The position numbers and the translations under genes are program-made. 13,091 bases of DNA from Larix sibirica. Lineage: Eukaryota > Streptophyta > Pinopsida > Pinales > Pinaceae. Positions within the stretch are counted from its first letter, which is position 1; every line of letters starts with the position of its first letter. A model generated the notes under the pieces. That model saw nothing but the letters and a program-made list of their open reading frames with translations, made no database searches and had not been told where the DNA came from. The DNA is taken from NCBI GenBank assembly GCA_004151065.3, contig NWUY0304389391.1, positions 1-13,091 on the forward strand, given 5' to 3'. This document shows positions 1-7,570 of the stretch, in pieces.

Positions 1-53
1 ATTTCTGATTGGACAAAACCTATATTACTAATTTTTGATTGGACAAAACTTAT
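1..53. repeat. 30-bp tandem duplication at left edge
   Basis: Two head-to-tail copies start at 1 and 31. Both carry the core TGATTGGACAAAAC followed by a C/T variant and TTAT or CTAT, and each copy is about 30 bp. The array may continue to the left of the window. No coding sense is visible. Confidence 0.7.
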
Positions 54-283
54 GACAAGACTAATTTGCCCTCGTGTGAGGTTTGTTTGTCAAAATTTAA
101 AAATATATTAAAAATTTAAAAATAAATATTATTCTGTTAATGCCACATGTGCTGAAATAAATGAATGCATATAAAGGTTACTCAATACATATCCCAAAAA
201 CAATTAACAATAAATAAAAAATAATATTTATCTTAAAAAAACTTACTTCTCGATATTTGGTATTTTAATAGTACCCGTTAATT

Positions 284-409
284 ATGATGACTTCCATAAA
301 CACGTGTAAGGGCAAAGCATGTGACTTCAACGCTGGCAAGTGCCGACACCAAACCCACAATATTGCAAATGGCGAGAGTACGGTTCCATATTCCATTGAC
401 TTTATTTGA
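284..409 (+). other. short unassigned ORF (41 codons)
   Basis: An ATG-ATG start runs 41 codons to TGA. The product would have three cysteines in its first half (residues 8, 13 and 20) and the local base composition is richer in GC than the flanks. A G-box-like CACGTG lies inside it at 301-306. A longer 96-residue minus-strand frame covers the same bases (265-555), so at least one of the two is a shadow. No family is recognised. It could be a small exon, a gene fragment or chance. Confidence 0.12.
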
Positions 410-530
410 TTCTTTTTACAATATATATGTACTTGTAAATGGATCAATTTAGACTTGTTGCACCACCTCACATGCATTTCCAATTTTTTATCCAAAGTTT
501 TTTTTATAAATATATTTGTGTTGTAAAAAC

Positions 531-583
531 AATTATCCCAATTACCATATGGCAATTTCCATATGGGTAAATTTTAGATAATT
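531..583. repeat. imperfect inverted repeat with CCATATGG core
   Basis: The left arm at 531-552 ends in TTACCATATGG. After a 6-base loop (CAATTT), the right arm at 559-583 starts CCATATGGGTAA and continues to TAGATAATT, which pairs imperfectly with AATTATC at 531-537. The arms match over about 20 positions with small indels, enough for a hairpin. It could be the relic of a small inverted-repeat transposon, but no target-site duplication was identified. Confidence 0.5.
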
Positions 584-1170
584 CTCAATAAAATAAATAT
601 AATAAAATAAGTGAAATTAATATTATTTATTTATTATATTATCAAATATAATGAAATATTTTTATTACTTCTGATTATAATATAATAAATTATTAAACTA
701 TTTTCATATTAACTTTTATTTTTGGACTATATACAGTTATTAATTAAATTATTTAGAAACTATTTTCAAAAGGTAGGTATAAGCATCAAAGCTGCTATTT
801 TTACTTGTTTATTTTATTCAAATGATAAGAAAGGGGATTTGAAAAAAAAGCTTTTATCATTTTTAAAAGGGAAATATAATGGGTGTGGGAAACAATTAGA
901 AGGGGAACTTAGGATAGGGAAAAAATCACTTTATTGTTTTTTTAAACGGAAAAGGAGTAAGAATGAGAGATAGTAAAATAAAAGATGGGTAACTTAAATG
1001 AATTGGACTATTGGAAAAATAGAAAATAAACATAGGAAAAGGGGATAAGGGAATGTTATTAAAAGAGTGTAATATGGCAAGGAAGGGATTTACAAAAAGG
1101 GGAGGGACTTTTTTTAATTCTTTTAAAATGGAGTTTATTGTCATTTTATTATGAAGTGGCACCTAGGTAA
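584..1170. other. AT-rich then purine-biased noncoding stretch
   Basis: From about 584 to 760 the sequence is almost pure A and T. From about 830 to 1120 the plus strand turns strongly purine-biased, with repeated AAAAGGGG-like runs such as ACAAAAAGGGGAGGGA near 1092-1107. Short ORFs here (722-973 plus, 926-1162 minus) have low-complexity Lys/Arg- or Pro/Phe-rich products, as expected from skewed composition. I see no gene. Confidence 0.5.
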
Positions 1171-3720
1171 ATATTTTTGACATTTTAGACGCAAACATGA
1201 GAAAAATGATGACCAATGGATGCAATTAGCAATTTATCGGAGGACACGAAATTGGCATTTTTTTTAGCTAACATGACACAAAATACATGCTCTTATTAGA
1301 AATTCAACTGACTGCTGAGACCTGGTCAAATGGAAATGATTTTCATCAAACTAAATATGGATGTGACTAGGGAGATGACCTGAAAGTGATGGTATAAAAA
1401 TCGATACATGACGACGCATATGCGACAAAATGACAAATCTCAAGAACTCAACTTGACCATGACACGATGATGCATAAGATGCAACTTGGCAAGTTTGTCG
1501 AAGGGGTCATACGGAATTAAAATAACCATACTATGGAGATGATTAGCGCTTCAACCTGGATATGATGGTGTAGACGAAATGACCATGAGAAAAAGTTGAA
1601 TAGGTTCACCTATGTCATCATGCTCCAACAACTTCGGAAGCATGTCGATGTTGAGCATTAACATATGGGAGATTTCCAATGGATATGAGATTGAGATATA
1701 CTATCTGCTCTAGGTACCATAAGCACTTCCCACTTGCAATCACCTCTCAAAAAACCTAGGAAAATAAACTATGGTTACCACTTCACAATTGACAATTAGG
1801 TAGAACAATGATGGGTCATGTGTGTATGTATGGAAAAGGAATATAGAACTTAGTCCTAGACCTAAAACTCTAAAGAAATGTTGTCACTCTAAATAATTTT
1901 CTACAAAAATCTTTCATAGGCACATATCCCACTAAACAAGCAAAAGGATATACTCTATACCTAGATTGACCTCGTGCTTGACACTTGTGTGAGGTGTGGT
2001 TTCCTAACAAATATGTTTATATTGATTTATTTATCACTCTTTAATAGTCCTAGTTTTGTTTTTGTGTCCTTGGAGAATTTACTCTCCAACCTACACCAAG
2101 GCCCTAGAAACCAAGACTATTGTTGATATTCTATCAAGAGAACAACAAGTCTTGTTCATTTTAGTTACACATTGTTTTCAATGGTTTTTTACTAGAAGGA
2201 TGTGGAAGTGAGAAAGATGATATTCTCAAATGAAAAACAATACAAAAAGAGAAGTATTGTAAATGGAAACACTACTTTGAATTGAATTAAAATATGCTTA
2301 TATTCAAAAAATATTTTGAAAAGCAAAAGAAAATATTCTCCAAACCCTAGATCCAATTTCACTATTCAAGGAATATAGTTCAAACTAATGTAAGTAATTC
2401 CTTTTATTTCCATGAGAACATGCTAATGAAAGTAATCTAATTTTTTTTATTTAAATGTTATCACTTCCAAAAGCACCACTTTACTTAAGAAATTTCCAAA
2501 TGAACCACAAGAGAATTTTTTTTCATTTTTTTAAATATTCATGTTCTACTTTTTAGTATACCATTGAAATAAGAACGAAAAATACCTTGAAAAACTAAGC
2601 TCCAATAGGTCTCTAGTCAAAGAGAGGGGTCTTTACATCTTAAAGGGAAAAGGACCTAGAATTTGGTATGCAAATTTTGAGTGTTTTTTGTGCCCTATAG
2701 GTTCACTCATGGGTTTACTTAATAAAAAAAAGTGCATCCATAAGGGTGTGGTCACAGTTTTTACCAATGAAAAGTTTGACCACTCACAATTTTTACATAT
2801 TAAAGTAGCAAGCGCTTGAGAAAAAGTTAAAAAACAAGAAACATTATAATTTTTCAACTATATTCCTACAACTTATCAGAAGGACATTAAATATACTAGA
2901 CACCAAACAAAATAATAAAAAACCCCAAACAAATTTCATCTAATTGAATTAAAATACGTTCATTATCCAGGATAAATATCTTTGATCCTAAGAATCACTG
3001 GCACGAAACAAAAATTCAGATTTAGGAGAAGTGGATTTCACTATAGGTCACCTACATGAGTTGTTCATCAATTATTTCATGTAAATCCATGACCACTGTG
3101 ATGTGCTCATGACTATATATAGGAAAAAACATAAGTTTGCAATTGTTTATCGGAAAAATTGTGAGCGCTTGCGACTATTCCTAAGAATATTTGTCATTGC
3201 AAGGTAAACTAAAGAAAACATTATTCAATAGCCCAAAAACCAAACATTAAAATAGGTCCTAAAATAAAATGCAAACCAATGACACCACTTAGAAATAATT
3301 AGAAGCCCCTCTATGATAAAAACTATGTTGAAATGACCCAAAGAAAGAGAATTCAAAGAATTCATTCTTTAGTGGAATCATCAATTGTGTTGAAGGGATA
3401 AGTTCCACCTATGGTTTATGCAAGTCCCATAATGAGTGGGTTGATATCACCGAAAATAGAATATTATAGACCACTACTTAGACTTTCATAAGATTCATAA
3501 GAATAAAATGATGAAGGAAGAAGAGGACAAAACTTATTTTTCCTAACAATTGTCCTTAGCTTTTATGAGAAACTCTATAGATATGTTTTTAGTTCCAAAA
3601 TCTCTTCAATACCTACACAGAAAGACAAGAATAATAACCTTCATCATTCCATTTAACAATAATAAACTTGACATGCAAATAGGAATATGTAATTAGAATA
3701 TTCAAGAAAACTAATCCCCA
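1171..3720. other. unassigned intergenic DNA
   Basis: About 2.5 kb without a supportable gene. All frames are broken by frequent stops. The longest minus-strand frame (2633-2857, 74 codons) has no recognised motif. Small items seen are a perfect 7-bp stem TTGGAGA/TCTCCAA at 2070-2089 and one copy of a dispersed repeat at 2773-2805. The composition suggests old, diverged transposon debris, but no family could be named. Confidence 0.4.
2773..2805. repeat. dispersed direct repeat, copy 1
   Basis: Contains CCACTCACAA then TTTTACATATTAAAGTA, with one mismatch to the copy at 3721-3751. A weaker match extends leftward through AAAGTT. The two copies lie about 950 bp apart in the same orientation. 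Copy 2 sits exactly where the copia reverse-transcriptase similarity stops, so the repeat may belong to a second element that replaced the 3' end of the retrotransposon. Confidence 0.55.
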
Positions 3721-3751
3721 AAGTTCCACTCACAAATTTTACATATTAAAG
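3721..3751. repeat. dispersed direct repeat, copy 2
   Basis: Direct match to 2773-2805. It begins AAGTTCCACTCACAA and continues through ACATATTAAAGTA. It lies immediately beyond the last recognisable reverse-transcriptase codons (3770) on the downstream side of the minus-strand element. Confidence 0.55.
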
Positions 3752-3769
3752 TACAGAATATTAATTTTC

Positions 3770-4620
3770 TTAGTTTTCGCACTCCTTGGTTAGCTTCACT
3801 CCCAACTGATAAGGTGAAGCACATGATTTATAGTTTTCCATCCCGTACTTTTGTAAATGGTTCAATACATATTTAGATCTAGAAATAAAGATACCATCCC
3901 CTATATATAATACTTGGATGCCCAAAAATAAATTCAATAGACCAATATCAAGCATTTACTAATTATTTCTTCAAACCCAAAATCAAATTTACATTGCTTC
4001 TAGTAATGACTAAGTCGTCCACATACAATGCAACAATAAATGTTTCATCTTAAATTTACATTTAGTACATAAATATGGCGATCAAACTCACATCATTTAA
4101 AGCCAAGATTAAGAAAAAACGGTCAGTATTCTCATACCATGCCCTAGGAGACTATTTCAAACCATTCAAGGGTTTCTTCAAATAACACACAATCCTACCG
4201 TCCTTCTCAAAACTAGGAGGTTCCTTCATGTAAATTTCTCATCACATCACCATGAATAAAAACACTTTTGACATCCATTGGTGTACCTCCCATCTAAATT
4301 GAGCAACAAGTGAAAGAATCAGTTGAATGAAGTTTATCTTTGAAACAATTGTAAAGGTTTCAATGTAGTTGATTCCTTCTTCTTGAGAAAATGTTTTAGC
4401 CACCAAAGCCTTATGTCTTTTAATAGATCCTTCAAATGTGAATTTTTTCTTGTAGACCCATTGGCATTTCGCCACATTATTTCCTTACAGTTGAGGAATT
4501 AAATCCCATGGTTCATTATTCATTAAGAAACCCCATGTCACATTCTTCATTAAAGATCAATACTCATCAGCCATAACATTATCCCATTCAAGTCGACCAT
4601 GTGCATCTTCATATGTATCT
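3770..4620 (-). pseudogene. copia reverse transcriptase remnant
   Basis: In the family this domain copies the element RNA into DNA. Visible blocks from N to C are: EWDNVMADEY near 4600 and SLMKNVTW; KCQWVYKKKFTFEGSIKRHK with AKTFSQEEGINYIETF and QLILSLVAQFRWEVHQ (4242-4475); EIYMKEPPSFEKDG (about 4200-4240, shifted frame); YLKKPLNGLK, a stop, then SPRAWYEN; the catalytic LYVDDLVIT with YVDD at 4014-4025; and GLLNLFLGIQV, DGIFISRSKYV and HLQKYGMENYK (3770-3955). Frame changes occur near 4235, between about 4080 and 4030, and near 3960. The TAG at 4152-4154 sits where the family usually has Gln. Similarity ends at the stop after ECEN, so the C-terminal part and RNase H are lost. Confidence 0.9.
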
Positions 4621-4989
4621 AGATCACATGTCTCTAGCACAAGCACCATTAAAATCATATTACCATCTTGTTTTTTACTTTTGTTTTTTTGTTAATTCAT
4701 TGACATCTCATATATCAGAATCGATAGATTCAATCATCTTGGCAACCACATCTAAGAAGACAAACTCCAATTTTTTAAGTATTTTCTATAAAAACGTCAT
4801 CATGTTTGGACTAAACAAGGGTGCTAGAGATTGTATTCAATTCTATTGTGGAAGGCCAACTTTTGGCTAATCCAATAAAAATCATTGATTTCCTAATCAA
4901 CGATCCTATAAGGAAATAAATAAATCCATAATTCCCTCGAATTTCCACTAGATCATTGTTCAACAACCTAGAACAAGAATTTAGAGTGA

Positions 4990-5900
4990 TACATGAGGTG
5001 TTATCACGATTAAAGACAACATACCTTCTACATATAATCTCCTATCTAACAAGATCAAACAATTTATAGGTATTTGACTCTTTAGAGTAGTCAATCATGA
5101 TACAAGCATGACTCTTCACATCCAATTTCTTCCTTTTTTCATCTAAAATATGAGCCCATGTTATGCATCGAAAGTTTCTAAGGTGTCAAACTGAGGGTTT
5201 CCTTCCACTCCATTTTTTGATTGATTCAAATCCCACATAGATTTAGTCAAAAATAAAATTTAACAAATAATTTGAAAAGTAGTTTCTACCCAAAACATAA
5301 TCAATATACCTTTGGCCTAAAGAAAGCAACATGCCATTTCGACCAAAATTTGATTATTTATTTCAACAACACAATTCTAGTAATGTGTGTTAGGTACAAA
5401 TATCTACCAATGTATACCATAATGGGAGAAGTAATTTGGGAATTCTTCACTCACGCAATCTCCTCCATTTCTAGACTTCAGAAATTTCATAAGTTGAGCA
5501 CATTTCCTTTTAGCAAATACCCTAATTTTTTTTTTTACTTTTCAAAGACATGAATCTTATTCTTCAAGAAATACACCTAAGTATATCTAGATAAGTCATC
5601 AATGAAGGTCAATATATACCTTGTTTCAATTAGAAATGGTTTTCTCATGGAACATAGGTCACTATGGACAAATTATATCTAATCCTTCACTGTCCAAGCT
5701 TTTCCTATTTCAAAATCCTGATGATGCTTGTTAAACATACATCCTTCACATACTCCATTAGGGGGATTAGGTTTAGACTTCATAAGTTTAGGTTTTTGAG
5801 TCATTCATTGCATAATATATTATGTTCATCGATGTGGGCTATGTATGAAATTGGTTCTACTGTGTTTCTTGGGAAATTCATAGAACTTATACAATCAATC
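4990..5900 (-). pseudogene. copia integrase remnant
   Basis: Integrase inserts the element cDNA into the host genome. The zinc-finger half shows GVCEGCMFNKHH (5721-5756), keeping the CxxC pair, while the upstream HH part is scrambled. The catalytic core shows VHSDLC (Asp codon 5658-5660), FIDDLSRYT (FIDD at 5595-5606), a TAG at 5577-5579 where Trp is usual, then VYFLKNKIHVFEK, RNGGDCVSEEFPNYFSHYG, and NCVVEINNQILVEMA, whose Glu codon (5362-5364) fits the third DDE acidic residue. The position usually occupied by Asp before NGGE is Arg here. Further on, KSHACIMIDYSKESNTYKLF (about 5051-5115) and YVVFNRD match the segment that links integrase to reverse transcriptase. Many stops and shifts show it is dead. 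Confidence 0.88.
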
Positions 5901-6114
5901 CTTCAAATCCAATAAAAATTTAGCGGAACGACAAAGTTGTTCTTCATGTACTTCACAAAAAATTATCTAGAAAAAACTTGCGTTTCTTTCCATTCTAGGT
6001 TAGTTGGGGTATAGACAACAAATTAGCACTCAAACTAGGTACATGATTCACATCAATGATCTTTCGAAAACCAACAAAAGTAAGTATATAGTCATCAAGT
6101 ACAAATATTTATCT

Positions 6115-6309
6115 TTATGTAGTTTTTTTTAATTCATCCTTAGCCACGTGATGAGTGCAACTAGAGTTGACTATCCATTTACTCTGAAAAATATGAACAT
6201 TCACTCTGAAAAATATGAACATGTAATGCTTGAGAAACACTAACATAAAACATATAGTTATATGCCTTACCTTTTGAAGTTTAGTTATGTAGGTCGATTG
6301 ATATTCCAA
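6115..6309 (-). pseudogene. copia aspartic protease remnant
   Basis: The motif SKWIVNSSCTHHVAKDE at about 6130-6183 corresponds to the family's W-x-V-DSG-CT-HH start of the protease, which cleaves the polyprotein. The catalytic Asp is replaced by Asn (codon 6166-6168) and the following Gly by Ser, so the enzyme would be inactive. Immediately N-terminal, a 22-bp tandem duplication (6181-6224) breaks the frame. The 64-codon open stretch is a fragment of the gag-pol frame and not a gene of its own. Confidence 0.8.
6181..6224. repeat. 22-bp tandem duplication inside the copia remnant
   Basis: Two adjacent units start at 6181 and 6203. They share the perfect 20-mer ACTCTGAAAAATATGAACAT and differ only in the last two bases. 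Because 22 is not a multiple of 3, the duplication itself shifts the reading frame just before the protease. The near identity of the units in otherwise decayed sequence suggests a relatively late event. Confidence 0.9.
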
Positions 6310-6367
6310 TCAACATGCCTCCTTAAAGTTTCTTCACTTTCTACTCTAGGTCCTTGGTCTTCTACTA

Positions 6368-6505
6368 ACAATTATTTTCCATATTTCGTAATTTCCTGCA
6401 ATAGCAGTAGGTATTCTTCTTCCTACCTTTCTTAGTCAAAGTATCATCATCATAGTTATTATTTTTAGGGTAGTTGGCATGGTTGTGATCCCTCTCATGA
6501 CAACA
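6368..6505 (-). pseudogene. gag zinc-knuckle remnants
   Basis: Two degenerate CCHC-like motifs are visible in one minus-strand frame. CCHERDHNHANYP (6467-6505) keeps the Cys-x4-His spacing but has Tyr in place of the final Cys. After a Lys/Asp-rich spacer, YCYCRKLRNMENNC (6368-6409) keeps the last two Cys but has Asn for His and Tyr for the first Cys. In copia Gag these knuckles bind the element RNA. The degeneration means metal binding is unlikely. Confidence 0.65.
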
Positions 6506-6558
6506 CAACTAGATTTTAATGTCTCATTCCATGCGTGATCCCTCTCATGACAACACAA
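6485..6558. repeat. 24-bp direct repeat at copia/array junction
   Basis: The 24-bp sequence beginning GTGATCCCTCTCATGACAAC occurs at 6485-6508 and again at 6535-6558, offset by exactly 50 bp. Copy 1 lies in the zinc-knuckle coding remnant. Copy 2 is followed at once by ACGTGG-type sequence of the tandem array. It marks the join between retrotransposon and array. Confidence 0.9.
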
Positions 6559-7008
6559 ACGTGGCTTCTAATGTTGATCCAACGTCCATGGCATAACATC
6601 ACTTAAGAAACAAGAAAATGCATCACTCAAATGTCGAATAGAACATACTTTTTTTTATATCATCAAAAACGTGGACTATACATCGGTTAAATGTCTAAAC
6701 AAATATGTTTCCCAACGTTGGTGGAACATCTGAAAAGCTACGTTAACATGGACCCAACTTCAATTAAACATCTGAAAACTTATGTTTGTAACGTGGATCT
6801 AACGTCATCCAAATGTCCAAAAAGATACATTTTCAATGTGGAGATAATGTTGGTCAAACGTCTGAAAAGCTATGTTTGCAACATGGAACTAACATCAGTT
6901 AAACGTATGAAAGCTACATTTCCAACGTGGAACTAACGTTGGTTAGATATACGATTAGGTAGTTGCCAACATGGAACTAACGTCGGTCAAATATCCGATA
7001 ATCCACGT
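6559..7008. repeat. 45-bp minisatellite array
   Basis: From about 6690 the units start at 6692, 6727, 6769, 6814, 6859, 6904, 6948 and 6992, spaced 35, 42, 45, 45, 45, 44 and 44 bp. Each has the form (A/C)GTCTGAAAAGCTACGTT, then an AACGTGGAACTAACGT-like block, then CGGTCAAA. The part from 6559 to 6690 is a more degenerate version. The 45-bp period keeps a reading frame open (6691-6936 plus), giving a protein of repeated 15-residue units around LKSYVCNMELTS. That ORF is best explained as a by-product of the repeat. Differences between units fall mostly at CpG sites. Confidence 0.88.
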
Positions 7009-7570
7009 CTATAATTGCCTTGGAAAAAAAGAAACATGGACCTAACATCAACCTAACATCGAATGCACGTTGAGTATCCTATAAATAATCTACTTTACAA
7101 TTATGTTACTGACATTCGACCCACACTGCTCATACCTTGGATGAATGTTCGATAATCCTCATTTATAAATGGCTTGAACAAAAGAAAACGTGGATGTGTT
7201 GTCGAACGAACGCCAAATATTTTGTTAATAATCGACATTAGAGTTATGTGACCAATGTTCGACCCACACGGCTTGTACATCAAATGATCATTAGTTAAAC
7301 GCCCGATAAACCATGTTTATAAATGGCTTGAACAAAAAAACGTCGATGTTCCATCGAATTAACATTGAACAAATGTTGAGTGTTTTGTAAATAATCGATG
7401 TTAGATTTATGTGGCTGACGCTCCACCCACGCTGCTCATATGTCGGACAAACACCATTTAAACTTTTGATAAGCCACATTATAAATGTATTAAACAAAAA
7501 AAGTGGGCATAATGTCCAAGTCCCATCAAATGAACATCGGTTAACCCATAATTAATCGATGTTATCCTTA
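7009..7570. repeat. 154-162-bp satellite-like tandem array
   Basis: Four monomers start at 7009, 7163, 7317 and 7479 (spacings 154, 154 and 162 bp), and the last is partial. Shared landmarks in order are TTATAAATGGCTTGAACAAA, an ACGTGGATG-like block, AATAATCGATGTTAGA, TTATGT, TTCGACCCACGCTGCTCATA (starting near 7118, 7260 and 7423), and a CCGATAA-CCACGT-like end. The ACGTGGA and CCGATAA blocks also resemble the neighbouring 45-bp units, so the two arrays probably share an origin. I recognise no named satellite or transposon. Short ORFs within it (7101-7283 and 7291-7497, minus) are repeat artefacts. Confidence 0.88.

Larger units (their letters stand above)
3756..6560 (-). mobile_element. decayed, 3'-truncated Ty1/copia retrotransposon
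   Basis: Read on the minus strand, the domains occur in copia order: zinc knuckle(s) at about 6505-6368, protease at about 6177-6115, integrase at about 5760-5000 and reverse transcriptase at about 4620-3770. Integrase before reverse transcriptase separates Ty1/copia from Ty3/gypsy. The polyprotein is interrupted by many stops and several frameshifts and cannot encode a working product. RNase H, expected next at lower coordinates, is not visible. No LTR pair, primer-binding site or target-site duplication was found, so true ends are unknown. The upstream gag appears replaced by the tandem repeats starting near 6560. The element is an old, non-autonomous relic, and the copia assignment is secure. 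Confidence 0.9.

Noticed and set aside
265-555. 96-codon minus-strand ORF
   Set aside because: No motif, ends in low-complexity residues, overlaps an inverted repeat and a competing plus-strand frame.
2633-2857. 74-codon minus-strand ORF
   Set aside because: No known motif; its one shared segment matches the dispersed DNA repeat and not a protein family.
3112-3123. TATA-box-like CTATATATAGG
   Set aside because: Isolated in AT-rich sequence with no gene placed correctly downstream on either strand.
6559-7570. CRISPR-like array
   Set aside because: Units are degenerate and contiguous with no constant-repeat/variable-spacer pattern, and the context is plant nuclear DNA.
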